Origin: Gammaproteobacteria bacterium Ga0077536
Lineage (GTDB): Bacteria > Pseudomonadota > Gammaproteobacteria > Ga0077536
DNA length: 64,000 nt
Assembly (NCBI GenBank): GCA_001464935.1
Contig: LNEL01000056.1
Coordinates: 124,001-188,000 of the forward strand
Direction: 5' to 3'
This document shows positions 34,033 to 43,198 of the stretch, piece by piece (position 1 is the first letter of the stretch; each line of letters opens with the position of its first letter). The notes beneath the pieces were generated by a model, which searched no databases, had not been told where the DNA came from, and saw nothing but the letters and a program-made list of their open reading frames with translations. The position numbers and the translations under genes are program-made.

Positions 34033-34839
34033 TCATTTCCGGACATAGATGGCCGGCTGCAAAGCCGTCAGCGGCAGGTCCATGCCGTGCAGGCTTTCCG
34101 AATGGCCGCAGAAGAAGTAACCGCCAGGTCGCAGTCTGGCGCACAGTCGCCGCACCACCTGCGCCTTGGTTTCCAGATCGAAATAGATCAGCACATTGCG
34201 CAGGAAGATCAGATCGAAGGTGCCGACGTCCGGCAGCGTGCTGATCAGGTTGACCTGCAGGAACCTGATGCGCTGGCGGAGTTCGGGCACGATGCGGAAG
34301 GTGCCGTCCTGGCTGCCGACCCCTTTGAGGCAGTATTTCGTCAGCAGCGGACGCGGAATGTGCTCTGCACGCTCCAGCGCGTAGTGCGCGCTCTTCGCCC
34401 GTTCGAGGACGCGCGTGCTGAGATCGGAGGCCACGATTTCCCAGGGCGCCTCGCGCAGGCTCTCCGCGAGCGTCATCGCGATGCTCCACGGTTCCTCGCC
34501 GCTCGAGCACGCGGCGCTCCACACGCGGTAGGCGACCCCCGGACGTCGCTCGAGGACGGCGCGAGTGCGCAGGAAGTCGAAGTGCTTCGGTTCCCGGAAG
34601 AAATAGGTTTCGTTGGTCGTCAGCAGATCGAGCGCGATCTGCGGTTCCTCGCGCGACTGGCCGTCGGTAATCAGCCGGTAGTAATCACCGAAGCTGCGCA
34701 GGCCATGATGCGTCACCCGCTTCAACAGGCGGCTGGTGACCAGCGGCTTCTTGGCCGCACTCATGTTGATCCCGGCCTGCGTATAGACCCAGTCCCGCAG
34801 CAGACCGAACTCGTGATCAGAAAGGATGGGCGTGGTCAT
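34033..34839 (-). CDS. cheR: Chemotaxis protein methyltransferase CheR
   Basis: 268 residues with the two CheR parts: an N-terminal all-helical domain (DHEFGLLRDWVYTQAGINM through the TTNETYFFREPKHF junction) and a C-terminal SAM-dependent methyltransferase domain. The latter has WSAACSSGEEPWSIAM, EIVASDLSTRVLERA, IFLRNVLIYF and CGHSESL. It transfers methyl groups from SAM to receptor glutamates. A 109-bp gap separates it from cheW; no gene is seen there. No TPR or pentapeptide-binding extension is present. Confidence 0.96.
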   Translation of the reverse strand: MTTPILSDHEFGLLRDWVYTQAGINMSAAKKPLVTSRLLKRVTHHGLRSFGDYYRLITDGQSREEPQIALDLLTTNETYFFREPKHFDFLRTRAVLERRPGVAYRVWSAACSSGEEPWSIAMTLAESLREAPWEIVASDLSTRVLERAKSAHYALERAEHIPRPLLTKYCLKGVGSQDGTFRIVPELRQRIRFLQVNLISTLPDVGTFDLIFLRNVLIYFDLETKAQVVRRLCARLRPGGYFFCGHSESLHGMDLPLTALQPAIYVRK

Positions 34840-34948
34840 GCGAAGTCCCGGGCCATCGCGCGGATGGCCACATTGTGCTGTTGTCCGGCGATGCCCGCCG
34901 CAGGCTGCACCCGCGCCGGGCGGGGCGGACGCGGCGGACCCGATCCGA

Positions 34949-35458
34949 TCAGGCGGCGCGGGTGTTCGCGACGCCCAGTTCGGCTATCTCGTGCACCGAC
35001 AGCACCTGTCCGCAGTCGAGGATGACGACGAAGCCGCCGTCGACCTTGCCCATGCCCTTGATGAAGTCGGCGCGCAGCCGGGCACCGAAGCTCGGCGGCG
35101 GTTCGATCTCGCTGGCGGGGATGTCGATGACCTGGTTGACGCCGTCGACCACCACGCCGACATCCATCCATTCGCCATCCGCCTGCACTTCGATGATCAC
35201 CACGCAGGTCCGCCGCGTCTGCTGACCCGGTTCGCGGCCGAAGCGGACCGCGAGGTCGACGACCGGTACGACGCTGCCACGCAGGTTCAGCACGCCGCGC
35301 ACGCACGCGGCCATCAGGGGCACGTTCGTCAGCGTCGGATACTCGAGGATCTCCTTGATGGAGAGAATCGGCATCGCAAACGTTTCCTGGCCGAGCCGGA
35401 ACGTGAGGTACTGCTGATGCTCGCCGCCGCCGTCGCCATTGCGTTCGATGGTGTGCAT
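34949..35458 (-). CDS. cheW: Chemotaxis coupling protein CheW
   Basis: 169 residues of the double beta-barrel CheW fold: QYLTFRLGQETFAMPILSIK, then VPLMAACVRGVLNLRGSVVP, then VDGVNQVIDIPASEIEPPPS and FVVILDCGQVLS. It links CheA to the chemoreceptors. AGGAG stands 8 nt before the ATG, and the gene follows the soluble receptor gene after 9 nt. A short Gly-rich N-terminus (NGDGGGEHQ) is peculiar to this protein. Confidence 0.95.
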   Translation of the reverse strand: MHTIERNGDGGGEHQQYLTFRLGQETFAMPILSIKEILEYPTLTNVPLMAACVRGVLNLRGSVVPVVDLAVRFGREPGQQTRRTCVVIIEVQADGEWMDVGVVVDGVNQVIDIPASEIEPPPSFGARLRADFIKGMGKVDGGFVVILDCGQVLSVHEIAELGVANTRAA

Positions 35459-35467
35459 GGCCTGCTC

Positions 35468-37279
35468 CTAGAACTTCACGAATTCGGCATCGGATACCAG
35501 TGATTCGGCGACCTGGCCGCCGCTGCTGCGCGCAGACCGGCGCGCCGGTGCGTGACCACGGGAAGCCTGCTGACGGGCCGGCGCATGGCTGTTGCGGGAG
35601 TCCATCTTGAAGAAGCTCATCAGCTCGCGCAGTTGCACCGCCTTGCCATTCATCTCTTCCGCCGTTGCGGCGAGTTCTTCCGCGGCCGACGCATTCTGCT
35701 GGGTCGCCTGGTTCAGCTGGTTGATGGCCGAATTGATCTGCGAGGCCCCGGTCGCCTGCTCGCTCGAGGCGGCGGAGATTTCCTGCACGAGGTCGGACGT
35801 CTTCTGAATCGCGGGCACCATTTCCTCGAGCAGGTCGCCCGCACGCTCGGCGAGGTGCACGCTGTTGCCGGCAAGGCCGCTGATCTCCTGCGCCGCCACC
35901 TGGCTGCGTTCGGCGAGCTTGCGGACTTCGGCGGCCACCACCGCGAAGCCACGGCCGTGTTCGCCGGCGCGGGCCGCTTCGATGGCCGCGTTCAGCGCCA
36001 GCAGGTTCGTCTGGTAGGCGATGTCGTCGATGATGCCAATCTTGTCGGCGATGCTCTTCATCGCGTGCACGGTGTCGCGCACAGCCTGGCCACCATCCGT
36101 CGCTTCCTGCGCGGCCTTGCAGGCCATGCCGTCGGTGACCTTGGCGTTTTCGCTGTTCTGGTTGATCGACGCGGCCATCTGTTCGATCGACGCGCTCGAC
36201 TCCTCGACGCTCGCTGCCTGCTCACTGGCGGCCTGGCTTATCGACTGCGCCGTCGCGCTGACCTGTTCGGCGGCGTTCAGGATGCTTTCGGTCGTCACGC
36301 TGACTTCGGCGATCGTCGTCGACAGGCGTTCGACCGTTTCGTTGCTGGCGTCTTTCAGCGCACCGAACGTGCCGGAGTAGTCATTCGTGATCCGCTCGTC
36401 GAGGCGGCCGGCGGCGAGCGCCGCAAGGACGCGCAAGACCTCGTTCAGGCCCGTGTCGCAGGTTTCGAGCAGGGAGTTGATGCCGTCGGACAACTGCAGG
36501 AAGAAGCCTTCTTTGCCCTCACGCACCAGGCGCTGCGAGAAGTCGCCGCTCGATGCCGCGCTGACAATGCCGCCGAGCTCACGTTCGACCGCCACTTCGT
36601 CAGTGCGGTCCTTCCATTCGACGACTGCGCCCTGGCGCACGCCGGCATCGTCGAAGATGGGCGATGCGGTCAGCGAGAATGTCCGTCCACCGACGACGAT
36701 CTGTGCGCGGTGCACGCCGCGGAGCTGCCCCAGCAGGTTGCGCTGGTGCGCCGGATTCTTGTGGAAGGTGTCGAAATTGACGCCAATGAGGTGCTTGGCG
36801 TCGAAGTGGGCGAGTTCCTTGCGGATGTCACTCTCGGCGTTCACCAGCATGCTGCTGACAGAGCGATTCATGTAACGGATGATGCCGTCGGCATCCGCGA
36901 TCATCACATTCGTCGTGGTGTTGTCGAGCGCCTGCTTGATGCGCAGGTTGCCCTCCTTGTCGTCGTTCAAGAACTGGTTCCGGACATCGTCCAATGCCTG
37001 CGTGATTTTGGCCTTGAGCCCGGGCAGGCGCGTCATCTGGCGACTGTAGTCGCCGGTGCCATATTCTTTGATGAGGTCGACGACCTCCATTTTCACGTCA
37101 ATGTGTGACTGCACTAGGGAGTTGATCGCGTCGGCCAGTTCGCGCTGCGTACCTGCCATCTGTGCGCTCGGCAGCTTGTAATCGATCGCGCCGGCGGCGT
37201 GTTCGCTCTGCATGCGCCGGACCTCGGCGAGCAGATCAGTCATTTGGCGCGCGCCACTGTTGAAACCCAGAATGCCCAT
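35468..37279 (-). CDS. Soluble PAS-containing methyl-accepting chemotaxis protein
   Basis: 603 residues from [19 protein letters not shown] lies just before this ATG and overlaps the alternative GTG at 37288. No membrane segment is seen, so this is a cytoplasmic receptor. An N-terminal helical part is followed by a PAS domain (about 120-230; [17 protein letters not shown] and [13 protein letters not shown]), a HAMP-like stretch, and a long coiled-coil signalling domain. The hairpin tip is [20 protein letters not shown] followed by [20 protein letters not shown]. Deamidation/methylation-type EE/QQ patches ([19 protein letters not shown]) flank it. By position it resembles the Aer2/McpB-type receptor of Che2 clusters, but it lacks a GWEEF-like C-terminal pentapeptide. 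The PAS cofactor is unknown. Confidence 0.93.
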   Translation of the reverse strand: MGILGFNSGARQMTDLLAEVRRMQSEHAAGAIDYKLPSAQMAGTQRELADAINSLVQSHIDVKMEVVDLIKEYGTGDYSRQMTRLPGLKAKITQALDDVRNQFLNDDKEGNLRIKQALDNTTTNVMIADADGIIRYMNRSVSSMLVNAESDIRKELAHFDAKHLIGVNFDTFHKNPAHQRNLLGQLRGVHRAQIVVGGRTFSLTASPIFDDAGVRQGAVVEWKDRTDEVAVERELGGIVSAASSGDFSQRLVREGKEGFFLQLSDGINSLLETCDTGLNEVLRVLAALAAGRLDERITNDYSGTFGALKDASNETVERLSTTIAEVSVTTESILNAAEQVSATAQSISQAASEQAASVEESSASIEQMAASINQNSENAKVTDGMACKAAQEATDGGQAVRDTVHAMKSIADKIGIIDDIAYQTNLLALNAAIEAARAGEHGRGFAVVAAEVRKLAERSQVAAQEISGLAGNSVHLAERAGDLLEEMVPAIQKTSDLVQEISAASSEQATGASQINSAINQLNQATQQNASAAEELAATAEEMNGKAVQLRELMSFFKMDSRNSHAPARQQASRGHAPARRSARSSGGQVAESLVSDAEFVKF

Positions 37280-37312
37280 ATTAGTCACCTTGCGAAAAAT
37301 TGATGTTTGAAC

Positions 37313-39436
37313 TCACGCGACCGAAAGGCCTTGTGACCGGTGGGCTTCCGCCCGCTTGATGAGGCCCGGAACGTCGAGGATGAGTGCGACGTCACCGCTG
37401 CCGAGGATCGTCGATCCGCTGATCCCCTGCAGAAACGAAAACAGTTTGCCGAGTGGCTTGATCACGGTTTGGAGCTCGCCGAGCAGTTCATCGACGACGA
37501 GTCCGGCCTTCAGCGCGCCGAAACGCACGACGACGATGTTCTCGCGCCGGCAGTCGTGATCGCCCAAGTCGAAGGCGTCGCGCAGCCGCAGGACCGGCAG
37601 TGCTTCACCGCGGATGTTCAGAAAGCCCTGGTCGGTGACCGCACGGCGGTCGGCCGCCGACAGTTCGATGCACTCGACGACCACGTCGAGCGGCAGCACG
37701 TAGCGCGCGGCGCCGAGACCGACGAGGAAGCCGTCGATGATCGCGAGCGTCAGCGGCAGCCGGATCCTCACCGTGGTGCCGGACCCCGGCTGGCTGTCGA
37801 TGTCGATCGTGCCGCGCAGCGCCTCGATGTTGCGGCGGACGACGTCCATGCCGACGCCGCGCCCCGAGAGGTTCGATACCGCGTCGGCGGTCGAGAAGCC
37901 GGGCTCGAAGATCAGCTGGTTGATTTCCTGCGTGGTCGGCGTCGCGCTGGCGCTGAGCAGCCCGCGCTCGACGGCCTTCAGCCGGATCTTCTCCGTGTTC
38001 AGGCCGCCTCCATCGTCGCTGACTTCGATGACGATGCTGCCCGAGTCGTGATAGGCATGCAGGCCGACGCGTGCACGCGCGGTCTTGCCGGCGGCCAGGC
38101 GCTGTTCGGTTGGCTCGATGCCGTGGTCCATCGCATTGCGCACCAGGTGCATCAACGGGTCGCCGATGCGTTCGACGACCGTCTTGTCGAGTTCGGTGTC
38201 GCCGCCGGAGATCTCCAGTTCGATGTCCTTGCCGATTTCGCGGCTGACGTCGCGCACCACGCGCTGGAAGCGCTGGAACGTGGGGCCGATCTGCACCATG
38301 CGCAGGCCCAGCGCACTGTCGCGGACTTCCTCGACGAGACGGGCCAGGGTGGCGGCTGACTCGACGATGTCGCTGAGGCCGGCGCGCTGCGCGCCGGCAT
38401 GGATGCCGGAGCCCGCGATCACCAGTTCGCCGACGAGGGTGATCAGTTGATCGAGCTTGTCGGCATCGACCCGAATGAGGCGATTGTCCTGCGACTTCTG
38501 CTGGCGCAACTGCTGCTGCCGATCGAGCGCTGCGTCGACGACGACCGGCGCCACCGTGCCGCCCGCGACCAGAATCTCGCCCAGCGGCGGGGCGCTGCCA
38601 GGGACATCGGTCGCCGCCTGCTGGGCCGCGAGGCCCGCATCGAGCTGTGCCGGCGTGAGCGCCGTGCTTGCCACGAGGATCTCGCCGAGCAGGGTGTGGT
38701 TCGCGGGGAATTCGGCAATCCGCTCGAGTACCTGTTCGGTATGGCTGGTCGGCGGCTGGATCAGGATTTCGCAGTCGTCACGCACGAAGTCGAACACGCC
38801 GTCGATCGTCGCCCGGTCCGCGTCGCTGCGCAGGCGGATGTCGAAGTCGAGGTAGCAGGCTTCCGGATCGATCTCGGTGAACGAGGGCAGCCGGTCGTAT
38901 CGGGTCTGCACCTCGACGAGTTCGCCCAAGGTCGAGAGATAGCGGATGAAGGACAGCGGGTCCATGCCGTTGCGCAACACCTCGGGGCCGAAGCGCAGCG
39001 AGATGGACCAGAGGTCCGCGGCCACGTCAGTGCCCGCCGCGGCGTCGGTCGTGCCGATGGCGGCCAGCTCCGCCGACAGCGCGGCGTCCGCGTTGATCAG
39101 GTCGTCGGCCAGCGGAGCGTCGGTCGTGATCGGCAGGATCAGGGCGCCGATGTGGTCACCGCAACGCAGGAGCAGGGCACTGAGCGCCGAGGACAGGACG
39201 AGTTCGCCGTCGCGCAGGCGATCGAGCAGGGTTTCGACCTGGTGGGTGAAACGGACGATCGGGTCGAAGCCGAACAGCCCCGCCGATCCCTTGATCGTAT
39301 GCGCCGCGCGGAACACGGCATCGAGCAGATCTCGATTGCCGCTGTCGTTCTCGAGCTGCAGCAGGGATTCCTCCATCTGCGTCAGCAGTTCCTGACATTC
39401 GGCGATGAATGTCTGCAGGGCCGGGTTCAGATCCAT
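37313..39436 (-). CDS. cheA: Chemotaxis histidine kinase CheA with MshEN-like repeat insert
   Basis: 707 residues from MDLNPALQTF (GGAGG at 7 nt; the ATG 6 nt earlier is too close to it). Domains: Hpt with phospho-His46 (RAAHTIKGSAGLFGF), a P2-like region, and an insert at about 246-306 with two copies of a LGEILV...AL..QQ repeat. Then come dimerisation P3, the ATPase domain (HLVRNAMDHGIEPTEQRLAA, VSDDGGGLNTEKI, LSGRGVGMDVVRRN) and the CheW-like P5 (YVLPLDVVVECIEL). The insert looks like a degenerate MshEN motif known from cyclic-di-GMP-binding ATPases, but without the Arg of RLG. It controls CheY and CheB by phosphotransfer. Confidence 0.95.
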   Translation of the reverse strand: MDLNPALQTFIAECQELLTQMEESLLQLENDSGNRDLLDAVFRAAHTIKGSAGLFGFDPIVRFTHQVETLLDRLRDGELVLSSALSALLLRCGDHIGALILPITTDAPLADDLINADAALSAELAAIGTTDAAAGTDVAADLWSISLRFGPEVLRNGMDPLSFIRYLSTLGELVEVQTRYDRLPSFTEIDPEACYLDFDIRLRSDADRATIDGVFDFVRDDCEILIQPPTSHTEQVLERIAEFPANHTLLGEILVASTALTPAQLDAGLAAQQAATDVPGSAPPLGEILVAGGTVAPVVVDAALDRQQQLRQQKSQDNRLIRVDADKLDQLITLVGELVIAGSGIHAGAQRAGLSDIVESAATLARLVEEVRDSALGLRMVQIGPTFQRFQRVVRDVSREIGKDIELEISGGDTELDKTVVERIGDPLMHLVRNAMDHGIEPTEQRLAAGKTARARVGLHAYHDSGSIVIEVSDDGGGLNTEKIRLKAVERGLLSASATPTTQEINQLIFEPGFSTADAVSNLSGRGVGMDVVRRNIEALRGTIDIDSQPGSGTTVRIRLPLTLAIIDGFLVGLGAARYVLPLDVVVECIELSAADRRAVTDQGFLNIRGEALPVLRLRDAFDLGDHDCRRENIVVVRFGALKAGLVVDELLGELQTVIKPLGKLFSFLQGISGSTILGSGDVALILDVPGLIKRAEAHRSQGLSVA

Positions 39437-39456
39437 CGTCATGCCTCCGGAGGCGG

Positions 39457-39771
39457 TCAGGCGGCGTTCGCCGGCGGGGCGAATGCGGGCGTGAGATTGA
39501 GCAGGCCGAAGACTTCGGCGACGGCATCGCTGTGGGCGACCACGCGCACCGGGTGGCCCAGGGCCTCCACTTCGCGCTTGAACAACAGCAGCTGTTGAAT
39601 GCCGGCGCTGTCGATCTCGGCGACCTCGGACAGGTCGAGGTCGACCGGCCGCGCCTCGTTCAGCACCGCCAGCAGGCGTTGGTGCAGCGCCGACACGGCA
39701 TAGATCGTCAGGTCGCCGTCGAGGCGCAGCGGGGTCGGGCCCTTGGCGCGAGATCCGGCTTTGCGGCTCAT
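39457..39771 (-). CDS. STAS-domain protein
   Basis: 104 residues of a single STAS fold (anti-sigma-factor antagonist type): RLDGDLTIYAVSALHQRL, then PVDLDLSEVAEIDSAGIQQL, with Ser55 at the usual phosphorylation position. It overlaps cheY by 4 bp and precedes cheA by 20 nt, so it belongs to the chemotaxis operon. Such proteins are frequent in Che2-like clusters, where their role is not settled. No partner anti-sigma kinase is in the window; CheA or an unlinked HPK could be the kinase. Confidence 0.9.
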   Translation of the reverse strand: MSRKAGSRAKGPTPLRLDGDLTIYAVSALHQRLLAVLNEARPVDLDLSEVAEIDSAGIQQLLLFKREVEALGHPVRVVAHSDAVAEVFGLLNLTPAFAPPANAA

Positions 39772-40136
39772 GGCAGCACCAGCTTCGACACGGCAGCGAG
39801 CATCTGTTCGGGCTTGAATGGTTTGACGACCCAGGCTTTCGCGCCGGCCGCCTGTCCTTCCTGCTTCTTCGATTCCTGGCTTTCGGTGGTCAGCATGATG
39901 ATCGGCGTGAACTTGTAGTTGGGCAGCTGCTTGACCTCCTTGACGAAGGTGATGCCATCCATGTTCGGCATGTTCACGTCGCTGATGATCAGGTTGATCT
40001 TCTGGCCGCCGAGTTTGCTCAGGGCATCCTTGCCGTCGCAGGCTTCGATGACGTCGTAGCCACCGCCCTTCAGTGCAATCGAAACCACCTGACGGAGCGA
40101 AGCCGAGTCGTCGACTACGAGGATTGTCTTGGCCAT
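39768..40136 (-). CDS. cheY: Chemotaxis response regulator CheY
   Basis: 122 residues, a stand-alone receiver domain. The acidic pair is in VVDDSAS, phospho-Asp53 in IISDVNMPNMDG, the conserved Thr in MLTTESQ and Lys105 in WVVKPFKP. GAGGT stands 6 nt before the ATG; the same frame stays open to 41039, but that is a shadow of the receptor gene. It is the CheA output; as in other Che2 systems, it may not act on the flagellar motor. It overlaps the STAS gene start. Confidence 0.95.
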   Translation of the reverse strand: MAKTILVVDDSASLRQVVSIALKGGGYDVIEACDGKDALSKLGGQKINLIISDVNMPNMDGITFVKEVKQLPNYKFTPIIMLTTESQESKKQEGQAAGAKAWVVKPFKPEQMLAAVSKLVLP

Positions 40137-40144
40137 GCTGAACC

Positions 40145-41320
40145 TCAGAAGAATGTGATGTCTGAATCGGCGGAGCTGCCGGCGCCGGCGGCGCGCTTCG
40201 TCGGCATGCGTTCCTCGTCCATCGTGTAGGAACGTTCCAGGCTCGACAGCAGCCTGGCGATGTCGCTCGCCGCGAGTTCGCCGTGCGTGAGTTGCGCGCG
40301 CAGCGCGATGACGTTGTCGCTGACGTGGGTCAACAACTGGTTGATGCGGTCCTGGAACTGGAGCTGTTCGAGTGCCGCGGCGACCGAGTGCTTGATCGCT
40401 TCGTTTTCGCTGCGCAGCACGCTGGCCGACGCATTGAGTCCGTCCATCGCCACCTTGAAATCGCCGACGACGCTGCTGATCTGGGCTTCGCATTCGGTGC
40501 GCGCCTGCGCATCGCGCTCGGCGGCGTGCTCGACCATCGCGGAGGATTCCTTGATGCCGCGATTGATGTACTCGATCTTCTGGCTGATGTTCTTGCCGAT
40601 CTCGCCGGAGCGCGTCGACAGCGTGCGCACCTCGTCGGCGACGACGGCGAAGCCGCGGCCGGCTTCGCCCGCGCGCGCCGCTTCGATCGCGGCGTTCAGC
40701 GCAAGCAGATTGGTCTGGTCGGCGATGCTCGCGACGTCGGTCGCCATCTGCTGGAGTTCGGCGGTGAACTGCACGAGGCGCTGACTCTCGGCGAGCATGC
40801 GATCCTTGTCGTTCAGCGTCGTGGTCAGGATGTTGCCGACGATGCCAAGTCGCCGCTCGCTGTTGTCGACGATCTGGCGCAGCCCATCCTCGGCACCGCT
40901 GCCGCCCGACAGCCCCGTCGCGCGATAGGACGCGGCGATGGCTTCGTCGAGCCGGTCGACGATGCCAGCGAAATCGCGGGTCAGATGGACCACCGCGGTA
41001 TCCATCTGGCGCCGTGCAGTCTCGAGATGATCGAGCCACACCGGCAGCACGCCGGCTTCAAAGGCGCGCAGGCTGTGCTGATGCGTGTCGCGGAGCGTGG
41101 CGAGCGCCTGTTCGTGTTCGAGTTGGCGGGCATCGAGGGCGGCCGCGCGCAGGCGCGCATGGCGACTCGCGGCCCGGCGATCGAGCGCGACGCCGACGGC
41201 GCACAGTGCGGCCGCGGTCGCGGCGTTCAGTGCAGACGGCGCCGTTGCAAGCAGCAGGACACCTGCGGTTGCACCGAGCCCGGTCAAGCCCCAGGACAGG
41301 CTGTTCGGTTCTTCATTCAT
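40145..41320 (-). CDS. Membrane-anchored methyl-accepting chemotaxis-type signalling protein
   Basis: 391 residues. Two short hydrophobic helices (about 12-48; [18 protein letters not shown] and [14 protein letters not shown]) anchor the protein with practically no periplasmic loop, so it has no external ligand domain. A coiled region follows, then the MCP signalling hairpin: [20 protein letters not shown] then [20 protein letters not shown]. The C-terminal part is short, with no clear methylation patches. It may sense membrane or cytoplasmic state. First gene of the operon, 8 nt upstream of cheY. The perfect FNR box lies 122 nt before its ATG. Confidence 0.9.
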   Translation of the reverse strand: MNEEPNSLSWGLTGLGATAGVLLLATAPSALNAATAAALCAVGVALDRRAASRHARLRAAALDARQLEHEQALATLRDTHQHSLRAFEAGVLPVWLDHLETARRQMDTAVVHLTRDFAGIVDRLDEAIAASYRATGLSGGSGAEDGLRQIVDNSERRLGIVGNILTTTLNDKDRMLAESQRLVQFTAELQQMATDVASIADQTNLLALNAAIEAARAGEAGRGFAVVADEVRTLSTRSGEIGKNISQKIEYINRGIKESSAMVEHAAERDAQARTECEAQISSVVGDFKVAMDGLNASASVLRSENEAIKHSVAAALEQLQFQDRINQLLTHVSDNVIALRAQLTHGELAASDIARLLSSLERSYTMDEERMPTKRAAGAGSSADSDITFF

Positions 41321-41441
41321 GTCGACCCCGTTATCGTGTTGCCGTTGCAGGCGGACGGTGCGGGCGCTGCAATCGGTTGCAGGGTATCTATCGACAGAAT
41401 CGGAAGTTGCTTTAAGCGGTTTTAGGTACCTGAAGCGAATA

Positions 41442-41457
41442 TTTGATCGTGATCAAA
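41442..41457 (-). promoter_or_regulatory. Perfect FNR/ANR-type box upstream of the chemotaxis operon
   Basis: TTTGATCGTGATCAAA is a perfect inverted repeat that includes the full FNR consensus TTGAT-N4-ATCAA. It is centred about 129 bp before the first operon ATG at 41320. Candidate -10 elements on the minus strand (TAAAAC at 41424-41419, CTTAAA at 41416-41411) would place the centre at -37.5 or -45.5, near but not exactly at -41.5. The rest of 41321-41544 holds no gene. Confidence 0.65.
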
Positions 41458-41544
41458 CGCGCGCAGCCGGCCGCAGCTTCATGCCGCGGTGCGGCGTCGG
41501 TGGGAAAGGCGGTCGACGGGCGGGCCGCAACGCTCGCCGCGGAC

Positions 41545-41772
41545 TCAGTTGCCCGGCGCGGCGGGGGGGCGATAGCTCGGGTCGAACGGCGGCGGCGGCG
41601 GGGCCTCGGTGTCGAAGCTCGCCTCGTCCGGTTCGCCGGCGTCGAGCGGCGCGGCGATGGTGGGCAGCGGCTTTTCGATCGGCGCAGTGTCGTCATCGTG
41701 ATTGGTGGCGAGCGCCGCCGGCAGGCTCAGGCACAGCGCGAGACACACGGCGGACAGGGAAACAGGGCGCAC
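41545..41772 (-). CDS. Small secreted acidic, proline-rich protein
   Basis: 75 residues from a GTG with GGAGG 5 nt upstream. A clear signal peptide (VSLSAVCLALCLSLPAALA) leaves a mature peptide of about 50 residues that is acidic and Pro-rich (NHDDDTAPIEKP, TEAPPPPPFDPSYRPP). No family was recognised. The frame is open further upstream, but that stretch lacks a signal and is out of line with the ribosome site. It lies alone between the chemotaxis promoter and the enoyl-CoA hydratase gene. Low complexity limits confidence, but the signal peptide plus ribosome site make it likely real. Confidence 0.55.
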   Translation of the reverse strand: MRPVSLSAVCLALCLSLPAALATNHDDDTAPIEKPLPTIAAPLDAGEPDEASFDTEAPPPPPFDPSYRPPAAPGN

Positions 41773-41891
41773 GGAACCTCCGCGGATCAGGGTTGGGCGT
41801 ATTGGGGGCGGGCGCGCGTCGCGGCGCGCGGGGACCGAGTGTGCTGTCCCGCGCTGAACTTCGCAATTCCCGTGTCCGCGAGCCCCGGACT

Positions 41892-42593
41892 TCACTGCGC
41901 GCGCAGGCGCTCGCGGTAGGCCGTGATGCGGGACTTGAGCCCTGGCTCGGCCGCCGAGCGCACGAGCGCAGCGAGATCGGCGTCGCGCCGGTCGCTGCGC
42001 GTCGCGCTGCGGATCGCGCGCGCCGTTGCCGGCGTCACGCGTGGGGGAGGGAGGGCGTCGAATGCGTCACCGAGCCGGCTGACCAGGCCTGCCGCGAGCG
42101 CGGTGCGGGCATCCCACTGTGCGCCGTCGATGACGATGTGGCGCGCGGCCTCCGCGCCGACGCGCTCGGCGAGCCGCCGCGTGCCGAGCACGATGCCGAA
42201 CTGTGCGCCCGGAAAACGGAAGTTCGTCTCCGGCGCAGCCACTCGCTGTTCGCAGACGGCGAACAGATCCGCGCCGGCACCCCAGCAACGGCCGGTGGCG
42301 AAGGCCACCGTGCGCCATGGCGCGTGCCAGATCGCCGCCAGCAGCGTTTCGATGCGGACGAGCCGCTGCAGCAGGTCGCCGTCGCTGCAGTGTTCGAGAT
42401 CGGACAGGTCGAGCCCTGTGCAGAAATGCGGGCCGGCGGCGCGCAGCACCAGCGTGTGCAGCGTCTCGTCGCGGCTCGCGTCGGCGAGCGCACCGAGCAG
42501 CCGCTCGACGAGCTCGGGCCCGAGCGCGTTGCCGCGCGCCGCATGGTTCAGCGTCAGCGACAGCGTGTCGTCCGCGCGCTCGACGAGCAGCAT
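41892..42593 (-). CDS. Enoyl-CoA hydratase/isomerase family protein
   Basis: 233 residues from MLLVERADDTLSLTLN, whose ATG overlaps the upstream stop (TGATG); the frame to 42632 is not used. Crotonase-fold motifs: NHAARGNALGPEL, HFCTGLDLSDLEH (oxyanion-hole strand) and GRCWGAGADLFAVCEQRVAA. The usual catalytic Glu pair region reads RFPGAQFGIVLGTRRLAERV, so typical hydratase glutamates are not obvious and another crotonase activity is possible. It is the third gene of a tightly overlapping set with a CoA transferase and a cysteine-dioxygenase-like protein, suggesting catabolism of a thiol- or sulfur-containing carboxylic acid (inference). Confidence 0.82.
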   Translation of the reverse strand: MLLVERADDTLSLTLNHAARGNALGPELVERLLGALADASRDETLHTLVLRAAGPHFCTGLDLSDLEHCSDGDLLQRLVRIETLLAAIWHAPWRTVAFATGRCWGAGADLFAVCEQRVAAPETNFRFPGAQFGIVLGTRRLAERVGAEAARHIVIDGAQWDARTALAAGLVSRLGDAFDALPPPRVTPATARAIRSATRSDRRDADLAALVRSAAEPGLKSRITAYRERLRAQ

Positions 42594-43198
42594 CAGGGTG
42601 TCTGCGCGCGCACGGCGGCGGCGCGATCCCACAGGTTGGGCACGACCGGGCTGTCATAACCCGAGACGAAGTCGAGCAGCGCGCCGCTCGCGTCGAGCCG
42701 GTGACGACGCACAGCGCCGATGTTCGCCCCGTAGACATGGATGCTGATGGCCGTCTGGTCCTGCAGGGCATTGCTGACGCGGTGCCAGTCGCCGAGCGAC
42801 GGCGACACCGCGTCGATCGCGCCGGGCGCCATCACATGGCTGGCGCCGCTGCTGACGGGATGCCCGTCGCGCAGGCCGTATTCGTCGCAGCGCTCGGCGC
42901 CGCGGAGCTGGCCCACGAGTCCCCACACCGTGTGATCGTGCACAGGCGTGCTGTGGCCGGGCTGCCAGACGAAACTGACGACGGAAAAGCGCTCGAGCGG
43001 ATCGCAATGCAGGAGGTACTGCATGTAGCGATCGGGGTGCGGCAGCGCGAACGCCTCGGGCAGCCAGTCGTCGCGTGCGATCAGCGCCGCGAGATGATCA
43101 CGACCGGTGGCCAGCAGGCGGGATTCGTCCCCCGTGGCGCTGACCAGCGCGGTCATCGCGCGCACGAACTGGCGCAGCGGTTCCAGGCTATCGCTCAT
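42593..43198 (-). CDS. Cysteine dioxygenase family (cupin) protein
   Basis: 201 residues, the length of bacterial thiol dioxygenases. The cupin iron site is visible as HSTPVHDHTVWGLVGQL (His-x-His) and a later His in SIHVYGANIGAVRRH. Members oxidise cysteine, 3-mercaptopropionate or related thiols to sulfinates with O2. The acidic-to-other change after the HxH (no Glu ligand) fits the three-His type. It overlaps the CoA-transferase stop and the hydratase start, so the three are cotranscribed. Thiol substrate specificity cannot be read from the sequence. Confidence 0.85.
   Translation of the reverse strand: MSDSLEPLRQFVRAMTALVSATGDESRLLATGRDHLAALIARDDWLPEAFALPHPDRYMQYLLHCDPLERFSVVSFVWQPGHSTPVHDHTVWGLVGQLRGAERCDEYGLRDGHPVSSGASHVMAPGAIDAVSPSLGDWHRVSNALQDQTAISIHVYGANIGAVRRHRLDASGALLDFVSGYDSPVVPNLWDRAAAVRAQTP

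Noticed and set aside
40137-41039. Upstream extension of the cheY frame
   Set aside because: The extra residues are an Arg/His-rich shadow of the receptor gene. The ATG at 40136 has a good ribosome site and begins the receiver domain.
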